Of a stretch of DNA of 64,000 nucleotides, positions 33,982-45,400 are shown piece by piece. The DNA comes from Fulvia fulva (lineage: Eukaryota > Ascomycota > Dothideomycetes > Mycosphaerellales > Mycosphaerellaceae). Position numbers and translations under genes: made by a program. The stretch covers positions 992,001-1,056,000 of the forward strand of contig NC_063019.1 in the NCBI RefSeq assembly GCF_020509005.1, given 5' to 3'. Numbering within the stretch: the stretch's first letter is position 1; every line of letters starts with the position of its first letter. The notes below the pieces were generated by a model. That model was not told where the DNA came from. It saw only the letters and a list, made by a program, of their open reading frames with translations, and did no database searches.

Positions 33982-34390
33982 GGGGAGGCGTAACGATACC
34001 TATTTCCTAACTATCTACGAGCGCGTAACTACCTACTAATAATATCGCCGCGTTACGTTCTCTAGGTATTTACGCGCTATACGCCTTACCGTGTTCTATA
34101 TTCTTATACGACTCTACGCGTTCTTCGAGTTCTATAGTTCTGTCTATTCCTATTATTACGCGTCCCTTACCTAGATCCGTAATCTAGGTAGGGTAGTAGA
34201 ACAAACTATAAGGGCGCGCGTACTATAGGGTCCGAATAAGAGAGTTATTATTCTACAAAGCTACGAAAGGGGAGCGCGAGGCGCGGCGAAGTTATAAAGT
34301 AAAGCTAAGCCGCGCTAACCCGATATAGAAGGTCCGCGGTTCATCCGGGCCGACGTAGCTATAGTAAGGGGTCGCGGGCTACCCGTAACA
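33982..34390 (-). mobile_element. Gypsy G3, 5' LTR and leader
   Basis: On the minus strand it starts TGTTACGGGTAG at 34390 and contains a TATA-like CTTTATAAC. It leads, once G2 is removed, into the G3 gag at 14995. The inner LTR edge cannot be fixed because the 3' LTR is missing. The flank at 34391-34395 (AAATA) is the B1 insertion point. Confidence 0.72.
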
Positions 34391-35158
34391 AAATAAGACT
34401 TTTTCTAGCGCAATTTGTTTCTCCGCTAGTCCTCCTATAGTTACTATTCCTTTATAGAAGGTATCTAGGTACCCTCTACCGACTTTAATTACCTTCCTCC
34501 TCGCTAGTTTCCTAAGCGATCTAAATAGGGACTTACTATTAGTTATATATAAGGAGGTATAGGAGTCGAGTAACTATTCGGAGGCCGGAAACTTACCTTT
34601 TACTTCGGTAGTAGAATAAGCGACTTCGTTATCGTATATGTCCTCGGTATCGCTTTCTCGAGAGGTATAGGCTTATCCGGCCTTTACCTTTATCTTGTCC
34701 TTATTTTTAGATTAGCTTTTCCTATCCTTCTATTATCTCCTAGAATTCTTTAGAGCGTTCTAGGCTTTCTTCTTCTTTACGGATTCTTTTGCCGATTCTA
34801 GCTCTAAGTAGTTACCTTCGTAGATAAAGTAGCCGCCTTTCCCCCCTTACCTCTAGGAGTATATAGCGGTCTCGCCTTTACCTTCTTAGATTTCAGATTC
34901 GTAGGATTTAAGTAGGACTATAGCGGATTCCTATCCTAGATTCGGCTAGGCTAGTATAGTATCTCTCGTACTCGTATAGACGTCTAGGAGGCTACTTCGT
35001 AGGTACTTAAACCTTCGGACGGGATCCTTATAGTAGGTCTCCTTACTATCTATTTCGGCGATCTATATAGATAGATTACCTAGATACGTCTACCCTTATC
35101 TAATTGTCTAGTCGTCCGGTAGCTTAAAAGACACTAGCTATCTTATAAGTACTACCGC
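34391..35158 (-). pseudogene. copia B1 gag/protease remnant
   Basis: Minus strand, collinear with the inverted B2 segment 40165-40919 and then with the reverse complement of 37850-37928. It covers the end of gag with a knuckle near 34810-34850 (Cys and His positions as Tyr) and the protease region toward 34391. The left edge meets the G3 LTR, the right edge the G4 LTR. It shows the original continuity of family B across the sites where B2 is rearranged. Confidence 0.85.
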
Positions 35159-35343
35159 TATTATAAGTAGGTATAAGTACGTAGTTAGGTAAGGTATAAG
35201 TCGAATAGATGTTCTATCTAAGAGAGGCGCGGAGGGCGCGAGAGTTATATACGGGCGCTAAGCCGCTAGTCGGATTAGTTAGCGGGTACGGGGTCTAGGT
35301 ACGTACTTACGGGTTTAAGTAAATATACGCCGGTACGGTAATA
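35159..35343 (-). repeat. G4 3' LTR
   Basis: 185 bp. On the minus strand it starts TATTACCG after the G-run and ends near CTTATAATA. The inner edge is fixed by the purine tract, the outer edge by departure from the B-family alignment. Confidence 0.75.
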
Positions 35344-35365
35344 CTACCCCCCCCCCCCCTCTTAG
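35344..35365 (-). promoter_or_regulatory. G4 polypurine tract with a 13-bp G run
   Basis: On the minus strand a run of 13 G (35347-35359 as C) plus TAG immediately precedes the LTR. The run is about twice as long as in G1 and G2 (7 G). Confidence 0.78.
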
Positions 35366-35920
35366 AGTACGCTCCGGAGTACTCTTCTCTCCTCTTATAT
35401 CTATTATATCTATTATATCTCTTATTACCTTCGTAAGTACCTTATTATCTATTAGACTATCGTCTAATTCGTCGTTTAGTCTATCCTCCGCGGGACTATC
35501 CTATATAACGCTACGAGGCGTAGGGTAACTACTACGGCGATATAGCGTATTAACCTAAGTTAATATCTAGACGGTGTTTCTCTTATTATATATACTAAGT
35601 TCCTCGTATAGGTGCCCTATATCGTAGTAACTTATGCTATCTAGGCGGCTATACCCTATATTTAGAAGAGCTTTAATATCGTCTTAACTCGCGCTAATCG
35701 GAAGATTAGCGTCTACTACTCGGTCTACTCGTCGAGTAAGATCGTTATCGCGACGAGTATCGCTCTCTTTCTTATAAGCCCGGAGGCCTAGTCCTACCGG
35801 TATTAGAGCTATCGCTACTTATACTAGTTAGCGCGCTATACGTATACCTATAGTATTCTTATTCGGTATCTAGTCTATAGGTAGTTAAAGACTAGGTAGT
35901 TTAGTCGCTCTTAGATAGTT
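35366..35920 (-). other. G4 3' region between chromodomain and purine tract
   Basis: No domain recognised. Includes a short tandem ATCTATTAT repeat near 35397-35424. Confidence 0.5.
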
Positions 35921-35924
35921 ATAG

Positions 35925-36060
35925 TAAAAGTCGGCTACGGAGGCGGCGGTAGTCTCGATAACCTAGTCCGTAGCTTTATAGGATAGCTTATTATATCTAA
36001 TATATTTTACTAAGTATTCCTGATATAGCTACTTACCTCCTACCGGTATTAGTCCTCGCG
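35925..36060 (-). pseudogene. gypsy G4 chromodomain remnant
   Basis: Minus strand reads E-Y-L-V-K-Y-I, then Y-K-A-T-D, and T-T-A-A-S-V-A-D-F-Y-Y-N-Y, a chromodomain ending like that of G1 (D-F-Y-Y-N-Y). The W-x-G-Y core is degraded. Confidence 0.75.
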
Positions 36061-36129
36061 GCTATCTCTTCTTATAGTCTAGAATTTGCTTAACTTCCTA
36101 TTAATCGGGTTCGGCGGGATCGGCTTCGT

Positions 36130-36952
36130 ATTATTCGTTATCGATAGTTCGGATCGGTAGTAGTATAGGTTATGTCTGTCCTATAACCGGCGGATAAACT
36201 AGTATAAGAAGGTATAAGTAGAAGCAATTATCGATATTTAAAGTAGGTAGGAGCTCTACTTTATAAGTGTTGCCCGGTAGTACCTCCGTAATTACGTATA
36301 GTCTAGACTACTTTACGTCTATTCTACGAGAAGGTCTCTCTATCGTCTAGTTCTTAGTACTTACCTATACTTCGTCGCCTTCGGCGTACCGTAGTATAGG
36401 TATATAAGTCTAGTTTATATACTTAGCTTAGACTACTTATACTAAGGCTATCTACTATCGTAAGTATTAGTATATCTTTTATATCTTAGCTATAAACTTG
36501 TCCGCGGACTCGGCGTCTAGTCGCTATTTATATAGTATTAGTAGTATAGGTAAGTCTAAGTCGAACTTAGAGAACCTTAGATTACGCCTAGTATTAGTAT
36601 AGAACGGCAAGACGCCTATTATTACGGACACTATATTATTTACTATAAACTTAGGTAATAGAGTCTAATCTAGCTAGTCGTCCTAGGTATAGTTAATAAA
36701 GATACGTAGGTATTACTCTATTACTTTGTTCGTATTCTCCGACTGTCTATCTATTTCTAGGTAGAACGACAAAGATAGCTTTCGATTAATACTAAGTAGC
36801 GCGTATATCCTACGCTAGAATATAGAAACCTATTACGTACTACGATCCGAGATAATATACTTCGGGAGCCTATATCTACTAAACACGTACTTAAAGAATA
36901 CTAGTACGTAATACTCTACTATTATCGAGGTAATAGGAATAATATGTCGCTC
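36130..36952 (-). pseudogene. gypsy G4 integrase remnant
   Basis: Minus strand, from 36952 down: I-I-S-D-R-S-T then F-V-S (second catalytic Asp block), D-R-Q-S-E-N-T-N-K-V-I-E (catalytic Glu block, near 36730-36770), Y-L-R-I-F-I-N-Y-T, then V-N-N, and the C-terminal barrel. The first Asp and N-terminal zinc site are cut off by the B2 LTR. TAG codons are frequent. Confidence 0.85.
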
Positions 36953-37350
36953 TATTATAAATATAGGTTAGTAGGTATGTCGTACGGTACTAAGACTAAC
37001 TTAGTATATATAAAGTTAGTCGAGACAATAGTACGGTAATACTACCGAGATACCGTACGAATAGTAGAGCGACCTAAAGTCGCTTAGCTAGTTAGTATAA
37101 GACTATCGGAGGAACTACCGTTATAGGATAAGACATAGGTAAAACCGATAAGGCGTAGTAAAACAGAACTAGGACTAGAGCAATATCCCTCTATATAGGT
37201 ATAAGAGACGTAGTCTCTATACCGATAGTAGAGACACCTTTAGTACTAAATACTGTTCTACTATATACCTTAGTATACTATATTAGTCCTTCCTCCTTCC
37301 CTATTACGTGTCCTAACTTCCGTATATATATATACAATACCTGTCTAATA
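36953..37350 (+). repeat. B2 5' LTR
   Basis: 398 bp. It starts TATTATAAATATAGG where the 3' LTR has TGTTACGAATATAGG, three RIP-type changes. Pairs with 49290-49695. Confidence 0.9.
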
Positions 37351-37365
37351 GGTTATAAGCCCGGG
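37351..37365 (+). promoter_or_regulatory. B2 tRNA primer-binding site
   Basis: GGTTATAAGCCCGGG, the same 15-mer as in families A and C. Confidence 0.8.
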
Positions 37366-37928
37366 TTTGCTTAATAGGACATCGATATACTAAGAAAGTA
37401 CGACGTAGAGTATTATACCCTATACCCGAAATCCGTACGGTAACGTACTAATAGACTCGGGGAGTCTAAGCTTATTCTAACTACCGTAGTTAAGTAGAGC
37501 TTGCTATATATCTAAGGCTACCTTCGCTATAGAAGACTTAACGAGTTACGAGGGCCCCCGGAAGGTCGGCCCTACCCTTACTCGTAAGAACTAGAAGCGC
37601 TAGTTTGTTATACTACGAGACTATTACGAAAGCCGGGAGGTATTCTAGGTTATCGACGACTCGTCGGCTAATCTCCTAGAATCCGTTACGCCTAAGATTA
37701 CTTCGAAGGCGAACGGTATAGCGAGATATACTATCTTAGTATATTTGTCTAAGGAGGATAACTAAGAAATCTTAGATATACGAGATACGAAAGAGATCTA
37801 GAAACTTCTATAGAAGAAGTATAGTAAGGTCTATAAGGCATACGTAGTAGCGCTTATAGAATAGCTAGTATCGTTTAAGCTACCGGACGATTAGACGATT
37901 AGATAAGGGTAGATATATCTAGGTAACC
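37366..37928 (+). pseudogene. copia B2 leader and gag N-terminal part
   Basis: Leader to about 37600, then gag. It reads A-R-Y-T-I-L-V-Y-L-S near 37726-37755 and K-K-Y-S-K-V-Y-K-A-Y near 37818-37850, then L-V-S-F-K-L-P-D-D, a copia Gag (UBN2-like) pattern. It ends at TAACC (37924-37928), where the C LTR lies. The continuation is on the minus strand from 40919. Confidence 0.8.
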
Positions 37929-38163
37929 TATTAAATAGGTACGGGTAGATAGTAGCGGAGTAGAGTAAGAGATTAATCTTTAAGTAACTAATAGCACGAG
38001 TATGTAACAATATATTAGGAACTAATATGTTGATTATATTAGATGTCTATCTAAGCTAAAGGGGAGAGAAGGTATCTCCCTACAAGCTGAGTCATCGTAG
38101 ATGCCTTAGGCTACTAGATCACTTCCTAATTATTGACTCCCTTTGAGATGCTATATCTTAATA
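37929..38163 (-). repeat. Solo LTR of copia family C
   Basis: 235 bp, minus orientation: TATTAAATA on the left, CTTAATA on the right. Matches the C1 LTRs at 40920-41154 and 46290-46524. Its flanks TAACC and ATTAT do not match each other but match, in reverse complement, the two flanks of C1 (GGTTA; ATGAT with one RIP change). Confidence 0.92.
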
Positions 38164-38387
38164 ATTATTAGTAGCTTAGGTATACTATCGCTCCGTACCG
38201 CTCCTAGGCTACATTTATATACTTTCTCTATAGTCAGCTACTATTGTCGTAGTACTTACGGTACGTTAGATCTCTTCTTTAGTAGGATTACCTACTTCTT
38301 TCTTAAGAAGTTATCTATAATCTCTAGCTAGTATTTAAAACCAAGCCTAGATATTGCATTTTCGAAGGGTCCGTAGATATCGATAGA

Positions 38388-38404
38388 TATAAGCGTAAGT
38401 CTTT
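38388..38404. repeat. L4 left target-site duplication
   Basis: TATAAGCGTAAGTCTTT (17 bp), repeated at 39725-39741. Confidence 0.93.
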
Positions 38405-39724
38405 ACCCTAGAAAAGTACAATCTAATATACTTTACGCGCCGGCTACGGTTCTATAATATAGAAGCTTCTATCTAGATATAGAGGTATACGACTAACCCG
38501 GTAAATTAGCTTAGGATCCTCGGACTATAGGTAGACCCCGCGCTATAGTAGAGGAAGTACGTATAGGTAATATTACGGAAAGCTAAACAGAATATAGCAT
38601 TATACTAGAGGCTTACTACGTCTATATAGGGGGCGGACTTTCGGTAGTTACAACTTCTATATACGGCTATTATACGGCTAGTCCTTACCTATAGTAGCTA
38701 AGTATAGTCCTTAGGCGAGAGGGCCTACCTATTAAAGGGACTCGTCGCGCCGTTAGCGAAGATCAAAAACTAATGCCTAAGGAAGGTCACCGGGGTATAT
38801 AAGTCGATACTAATAAGGATACTTAAGTACGAGACCGCTATACCGCCGATCGACCTATATATCTAGGGACTACGGACCTCCTACTTAGGCAAGTCGGTAT
38901 AGTACCTAGTATAGAATGTCATCGCTAGTATAGTCGTAAGGGCCCGCGAGTTAGTACTAGCGTATAAGGGCATTCGACCCGGAAACGAGCCGAACTACCG
39001 GGTAAGGGACGAATAGCTAGTAATATAATAAGAAGGTAGGAAATCGTTTATAGAGTAACTATAGAAAGAGAGGTAGAACAACTAGGGTGTAGGGTATAGT
39101 AGACGCCCTTAGCTAGCGAGATAACCTAAGGAATAGTTAGCTACGAAATCTACGGTCAAGTATCCCCCGAAGCTTATCTACTACCGCCTTACGAGAGTAT
39201 AGAGTAGTATAGTAACCTAACTACAAAGCGAATATATCGGCCTCTAGGGGTACCTATTATAGAGGAAGGTTCCGGAATATATAAATACTAGCTACCCCTA
39301 CGGCTATTACTCCTAGAATATACGGTATACACTCCTCGTCTGTCCGAGGTAGTCGCTAGGAAGGGGGGAGTAGATAGTAAAGGCGAGAAACCGGACGATT
39401 AGGGTACTTCTTAATAACGTTAAGGACCTACGGCGTATTATAAACTAGATACTAGAGAAGGACTAGCTAGAACAGTATCGCCTAGTAGGAGTAGTATAGG
39501 AAGAGAGGATACGGCGTAGCGCGACGAGACCTACTAGGAGCGGGGGCTAACGGGGTAGTGATATAGACTACGTACGTTTAGAGGGAAAGCTAATCTAGAT
39601 AAGGAGAAGTCGGGAGCGGGAAGGGTTTTCACCTATTCGGGTTTCCCTTTATATATAATAATAGATATATACCTATATAGGCCGAATAGGGTCCTAGAAT
39701 AGAGGAATAATAAATCTATCTATC
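38405..39724 (+). mobile_element. LINE L4, 5'-truncated copy of the L1/L2 family
   Basis: 1,320 bp matching L1 from about 5612 to the CTAT tail, so it lacks ORF1, the endonuclease and the catalytic F-V-D-D. It keeps the ORF2 C-terminal part and 3' UTR. 5' truncation is the normal result of aborted target-primed reverse transcription. Flanked by a 17-bp target duplication within the inverted B2 segment. Closer to L2 than to L1 in its RIP changes. Confidence 0.92.
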
Positions 39725-39741
39725 TATAAGCGTAAGTCTTT
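39725..39741. repeat. L4 right target-site duplication
   Basis: Exact copy of 38388-38404. Confidence 0.93.
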
Positions 39742-40919
39742 CGTCCTTTCGTTCTACGACAGCGCCTTTAAACTTCCGTATATTCGCGATAGAGTATACC
39801 TTATAGTTATACTCGTCCGGGATAGGAATCGGGTCCTTCTTATTACTTACTCTATAGACCTTCCGGAGTAGTCCTTTACCTAGGTATACGAATCTTCTAT
39901 ACTAAAGCTCCTACTAATCCTCGGTAGTTACCGCGGCTAGAGCTTTCTTATTACGAATGTTACCCGCGGGTAATATCTCCGGGGGCCTATTATCTACCTA
40001 GTTTAGGGAGTTAGATATCGAAGATACTACTAGTACCCCCCCTTGTAGTACTATTCGTACGACAGGCTTTCCGCTCTAATACTTAAGTATAAAGTTTAGA
40101 GGTTTAACATCGAATTACTTACTAAACTACCTCTATAAAACTAGATTAACTCCGAGATTAGGAATAAACAAGACTTTCTCTAGCGTAATATGTTCCCCCG
40201 TTAGTCCTCCTATCGTTACTATTCCTTTATAGAATATATCTAGGTACCCCCTACCGACTTTAATTACTTTCCTTCTCGCTAGTTTCCTAAGCGATCTGAA
40301 TAGAGACTTATTATTAGTTATATATAAGGAGGTATACGAGTCTAGTAACTATTCGGAGGCGGGAAACTTACCTTTTACTTCGGTAGTAGAATAGGCGACT
40401 TCGTCGTCGTATATTTCCTAGGTATCGCTTTCTCGTAAGGTATAGGCTCGTACCGCCTTTACCTTTATCTTATTATTAGATTAGCTTCTCCTATCCTTCT
40501 ACTATTTCCTAGACTTCTTAAGGGCGTTTTAGGCTTTCTCTAGATCCCGGACTAGCTCTTCGTAGGACTTCTTCTCCGGTTACTTCTAGGTGTTCTTCTT
40601 TTTAATAAACTTCTTTACGGAATCTAGTTCCGGGTACGATATAACTAGGTAGTTACTATCGTAGATAAAGTAGCCGCTCTTACCCCCTTGTCTCTAGGAG
40701 TATAGAGCGGTCTCGCCCTTACTCTCTTAGATCCGTAATTCGTAGGATTTAGGTAAGGTTATAGCGGATTCCTAGCCTAGGTTTAGCTAGGCTAGGATAG
40801 TATCTCTAGTACTAGCGTAGACGTCCGGGAGGCTACTTAGTAGCTACTTAAACCTCCGGACGGGGTCCTTATAGTAGGTCTCTTTACTATCTGTTTCGGT
40901 AATCTATATAGATAGGTTA

Positions 40920-41154
40920 TATTAAGATGTAGCATCTTAAAGGCAGTTAATAATTAGGAAGTGATCTAGTAGCCTAAGGCATCCACGATGACTCAGCTTA
41001 TAGGGAGATACCTTCTCTCCCCTTTAGCTTAGATAGACATCTAATATAATCAACATATTAGTTCCTAATATATTGCTATATACTCGTGCTATTAGTTACT
41101 TAAAGATTAATCTCTTACTCTACTCCGCTACTATCTACCCGTACCTATTTAATA
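40920..41154 (+). repeat. C1 5' LTR
   Basis: 235 bp, starts TATTAAGATGTAGC, ends CTATTTAATA. Inverted partner of 37929-38163. Confidence 0.92.
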
Positions 41155-41169
41155 GGTTATAAGCCCGGG
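41155..41169 (+). promoter_or_regulatory. C1 tRNA primer-binding site
   Basis: GGTTATAAGCCCGGG directly after the LTR. Confidence 0.8.
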
Positions 41170-41570
41170 TTTATATAGGAATAAGAGCAACCTATATCAG
41201 TATAGGTTACTTATATCCCTTGCTATCGTAGTAGAAAACATCTAGGAATTAGAAGTCTACCCCGTCTATCCTATTAAGGAGCTTAGTTCGATACTAAGTA
41301 ATAGGTAACCTAGATAAGGACTCTATACGGCTTACTTAAAGCCAATACCTTAAAGATACTCTATAGGCAGAACTATATCGAGATACTATTAAGAAGGACT
41401 TTAAGTAAGTCATTTGAAGCTCTACTAGGAGAGACAGACCTATGTCCTAGCCCCGAGACCTCATACCGCTCCTTCTTTACTTTAATCCACACCTACAAAC
41501 TTTCCTATTCTATACTAGAAGCCTTAGTAGGATCTGAGCCACCACTTTAGAACATATACACCTTGTTTCA
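41170..41570 (+). other. C1 5' leader
   Basis: About 400 bp with no coding signal recognised; matches C2 50272-50592 to within a few transitions. Confidence 0.65.
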
Positions 41571-41579
41571 TTACATCCA

Positions 41580-42700
41580 ATTTATTATAGATTTATACTA
41601 AGAGAAGATAGAGGAGAAGGGAGGCAAAATCCCAATTCTTAGGAGGGATAATTAGAAGAGATAGTTCAACCTTTAGAGATATAAGATAGAGAGCTAATTA
41701 GTATTCTTTGTAATTAATGACCTAATAGAAGTGTCTTTTGACAATATTAAGGGCAAGACTCTAAAACTCTAAGAAGGGGCTATAACTAAAGAGATCCTTA
41801 ATACGCTAATATAGACATGACATAATATAGTATACAACTTCAGTATCCTTAGTAGGATTATAGAAGAAGATGAATTTGAGCTTAAGGGCTTATATAAATC
41901 TAGAAGAGCTACTAAGAAGTAGGTGTATCTCTAGAATAAGTATAGCTAGGTGCTACTGACCTATATATATAAGCTCACAAAGCAATTTGTGACCTTTGAG
42001 ATGAGTAAAGAGTTCACTATTAGATCTGTATAGACATACCTAGTTTCTCTTAGAAAAAGGATTGCTAATATTGACCTAGAGGGTCAGTATTATAGGAAAG
42101 CTAATATAAGGATGACCTAGCTCTTAAGCTCACTACTACCTGACTACTCTATAGCTAGGGATACTATTATAGCTTAGCTAAAGATAGATTATAAAAGGAC
42201 CTTAAAGATCCTTAAAGCTTAAGAAGCTAGGTTAGATCCCTCTAAGGCTAAGTATAGTATAGTAGCTACCTAGGTCAAGCCCTTAGGTCTAGCAAGACCA
42301 CTCTCCTGCCTTCTCTATAAGAAGGATCATCTAATCAAGGACTGCCCTAGTCTACCTAAGGCAAGAAAGGTCCTTAGATCTTATTCCTAACTACTATCTT
42401 CCTAGAATATAACATATATCAAGAAGAAGAGAACTCTACTACCCACTTTAAGGAGGACACTAAGAGAGAAGTCCTCTATAGAAGAACTTAAGAAAATGGT
42501 GAAGAAACTCAGCTCTAACATACTATTACTCTAGAAGAACTAGGCCTAGTCTTATACCTCTAAAGTAAAGAAGACTAGAAAAGGTTTTTCCGCCCAAAAG
42601 TCACGTAACTTATATAGCCTATCCCTAAAGACAATGTCTAATGATAATGAGTATTATAAAGTGGCTTACTTAACTGTAGAAGTCTAAGGCAAGTTCCCCT
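41580..42700 (+). pseudogene. copia C1 Gag remnant
   Basis: Copia-type Gag: D-L-I-E-V-S-F-D-N near 41720, Y-K-L-T-K-Q-F near 41968-41990, L-L-S-S-L-L-P-D-Y-S near 42120-42150, then a zinc-knuckle remnant at 42307-42345 reading C-L-L-Y-K-K-D-H and D-C-P. A Lys/Ser-rich linker follows. TAG sits at many Gln sites. Family role: particle protein and RNA binding. Confidence 0.8.
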
Positions 42701-43290
42701 CGTTAGAGTAGTTACTTAACTCCTATACTTTATCCTATATAACTGACTAAAGCTACCTCTTTAGGTCTATAACTCTTTTAATAAGGAAGAAATGGATCAA
42801 AGTAGGAGGTGGGTTTTTATTGGCCAACTATATAAGGAATGTAGAGATGAGTAGGAGAGCTAGTAGAAAAGTTGTTTTAGAAGATGTCCTACTTATACCT
42901 AAGCTAGGAGTAAACCTAGTTTTATAGAACTAGTTTAGCAAGTAGTTTATTGTTTAACCTCTATTATTTTCTCTTGTTTCCCCCTCTAGTAAGACTGTTA
43001 TCTAGACAAAGCTCCTTAGGGGGGTTCTATTTATTAATAAGATTTCTCCTCTCCTATAAGAACGGGCATATTACTTATTATATATACTACTAATAGAGAA
43101 TGCCTTTGTGACTACTTAATTAGAGACCGACCTAAAGTAGTAGGAGCTTTAGTATAGAAGATTTGTATACTTTAGGAAGAATTTGCTCTAGAATCTTTAT
43201 AAGGTAACAGACTTAAAAGAACCTATTCCTATCCCTAAGGATAGCTTTTACTAGTACAGAGTATGTTTAATAGCAAAGATAAAGAAGTAC
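42700..43290 (+). pseudogene. copia C1 protease and integrase N-terminal remnant
   Basis: Between Gag and the DDE core: L-N-S-Y-T-L-S-Y-I-T near 42720 (where the protease D-S-G region would be), then a beta-rich stretch G-G-G-F-L-L-A-N-Y and V-V-L-E-D-V-L-L-I-P-K-L-G-V-N-L, the usual copia protease C-terminal block. The integrase zinc region is degraded. Active Asp not certain. Confidence 0.6.
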
Positions 43291-43880
43291 AAAGGCAAAG
43301 TTACAGAGAGAAGACCTAAAAGACTTGCCCTTATATCTATTAATATACATAGCCTACTACTAATCTTAAGACTAGGATTTAAATACTAGCTTAAGATTGT
43401 TAACAACTTCTCTAGGAAGAAGTAGACCTTTCCTCTTAGGAAAAGAGAAGATGCTCTAGTTGCTCTCTAGAACTAGAAGATCAAAGTAGAGAGGAAATCA
43501 TTAGAATAGCTAAAAGTAGTAAGGCTTAATAATATAAAAGAACTTATTATATTAGTAAAGCAGTAGGAGAAGGATTTAGAGTTTAGGCTCGAGCCGACTA
43601 AGGTATATAACTCTCTACAGAATGGACTAGTTAAGAGGTCAATATAAACCTTAGAGGACTCTATAAGGGCAATGCTTAAAGAGGCTAGAATGCCGGTTAA
43701 ATTTTGGCCTAAAGCACTAGAGGCCTAAACTTATATAAGGAACAAACTACTAAATAGCCTAGATTACGATAGGTTCAAGGTTTCACTAGATAAGGCTTTT
43801 AATAGTATCAAACCGACTATCAACTATTTGAAAGTTTAGGGATACAAAGCTATTGTCTATATAGACATAAGATCCTAACC
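43290..43880 (+). pseudogene. copia C1 integrase core remnant
   Basis: I-S-I-N-I-H near 43338 (DDE core start, the usual Asp read as Asn), I-V-N-N-F-S-R-K-K near 43397, V-Y-N-S-L-Q-N-G-L near 43603 (Q-N-G/E block), A-R-M-P-V-K-F-W-P-K-A-L-E-A near 43685-43728, then Y-L-K-V and I-V-Y-I-D. The order and spacing are those of copia integrase; TAG at several sites. Confidence 0.87.
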
Positions 43881-44639
43881 TTAATAGGCAAGAAGTGACA
43901 AGCTAATAAATAGGGGTAAAGAAGTAGTGTTTATTAGGTATATTAAAAACATAGCTAAAGCCTAGCTCTTTTAGGAACTAGACATAAGAGCTGTTAAACA
44001 ACACATATATATAGACTTCCTTAAGGACTAGCCTAGAGGTGATATAGGTCTCAATGTTCTAATATTAAATCTACTAAGTAGTATACTAGCTAGGAAGCCC
44101 TTAGGAAGGCCGAGGAAGAACGTATCCTTAGGACAATCTACCTACTATTTAGGCATCTATTAAAGCACCCCCGAAATAGATTAGCCAATTAAGAGCCCTA
44201 AAGTCGCTTAGCCAAGAAAGCTATTTATATAACTTCCCTAACCTCCGGAGAACGTAGGGGAATTTCAGGAAATCGACTAGCTAATTAAGAGAAGCTCCCT
44301 AGATCCCTAGGAAATAGACGTTACTAGGTCATAAGTAATAGTCTCTAAATCATCCCTTGGAAAGAGAAAGGCTGACTATGATGTTAAGGGCTATGACATG
44401 AAATAGAAAGCCCTAAAATCTATAGTCCCTAAGCCCGAACTAACTACTAAAGTGGGAGAAGTAATAGACCTCTTAGAGAACCTTACTACTTTTTACTAAG
44501 CTTTCTTTATAGCTATGTAATCAGTGGACAGTTCAATACTATAGGATAGCGAATTCCTAGAAGAAGTTAAGGAAATGGCCTTTATAGTAACTATAGAAGC
44601 TATTATATATAAGTAAGAGGTCCTAATTCCAAAATCCTA

Positions 44640-45400
44640 TAAGGATGCTATAAATAACGAGAAATAGGGACATCTTTAGAAGGAAGCAATCCAAAAGGAA
44701 CTAGATGCTCTATAGAGTAATAACACCTAGGAAAATTCTGTTCTACTAAAAGGAGCAAATCTAGTTATATCAAGATAGGTCTTTGATATTAAGAGAAGCA
44801 TTAGTAGAGCTATTGAAAAGTTTAAGGCTAGACTAGTTATAAGGGGCTTCTTATAGAAGTTTAGTGTTGACTTTATAGAGACATTTGTACCTATAGTAAG
44901 ATAGGACACCCTTAGGGTATTTATAGCTATTATATATAAGGAGGATCTTTATCTTTACTAAGTAGATATAAACAATATATTTATAGAAAGCACCCTCTAT
45001 AAAGACATCTTTATGTTACTACTACTAGGAGTTAAGCTTCTACTAAACATAGTGTTCAAAATCCTTAAAAGCTTATATAGACTGAAGCAAGTAGCTAGAG
45101 ATTAGAATCAACTCTATATATCAAAGCTTAGAGAGATTAGATTCACACAGTCAGAAGTAGATCTATACCTACTTATCTATAAGAAGAGGGAGATCATAAT
45201 CCTTATATATGTAGATAACATTCCAATTGCTATACTAAAGTTAATAGATGTTCTCTAGTTCAAAAGAGAACTTGGCAAGATCTTCAAGATCAAGAATCTA
45301 GGTGAACCTAAAAAGATCCTTAGCATAAGAGTCATAAGGGACAGGAAGAGAGGAATCCTAAAACTTGACCAAGGACACTTTATTAGGGATAGCCTAGCTA
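44640..45400 (+). pseudogene. copia C1 reverse transcriptase remnant
   Basis: Same frame as the RNase H. V-F-D-I-K-R near 44788, F-K-A-R-L-V-I-R-G-F near 44821, F-V-P-I-V-R near 44883, V-D-I-N-N-I-F near 44962, L-Y-R-L-K-Q-V-A-R-D near 45076. The catalytic box at 45208-45219 reads Y-V-D-N, its second Asp now Asn. TAG at Trp and Gln sites. A 60-aa open frame on the opposite strand (44727-44909) is antisense and not a gene. Confidence 0.9.

Larger units (their letters stand above)
35159..36952 (-). mobile_element. Ty3/gypsy chromovirus G4, 3' part
   Basis: Minus-strand element inserted in B1: 185-bp 3' LTR, purine tract, chromodomain and integrase. It stops at the B2 5' LTR (36953), and upstream pol is not found on the far side of B2. 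The left flank is ACCGC (35154-35158); the other LTR is not in the window. Confidence 0.85.
38164..40919 (-). pseudogene. Inverted B2 segment: gag end, protease, start of integrase
   Basis: Family-B sequence in reverse relative to the rest of B2, interrupted by L4. Read from 40919 down: the rest of gag with a knuckle near 40640-40690 (Y-F-I-Y then N-Y, Cys and His as Tyr), a Lys/Ser-rich linker, the protease and linker around 40030-40330, an integrase N-terminal region around 39750-39950, and the DDE core start V/I-S-I-D-I-Y near 38375. TAG throughout. It continues logically at 46525. Confidence 0.87.

Noticed and set aside
38143..38331. 62-aa plus-strand frame across the C LTR/B2 junction
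   Set aside because: It spans an insertion boundary and is antisense to the B integrase, so it cannot be an original gene.
44727..44909. 60-aa minus-strand frame over C1 RT, with a near copy at 54222-54404 in C2
   Set aside because: Antisense shadow of the RT start, open for the same reason.
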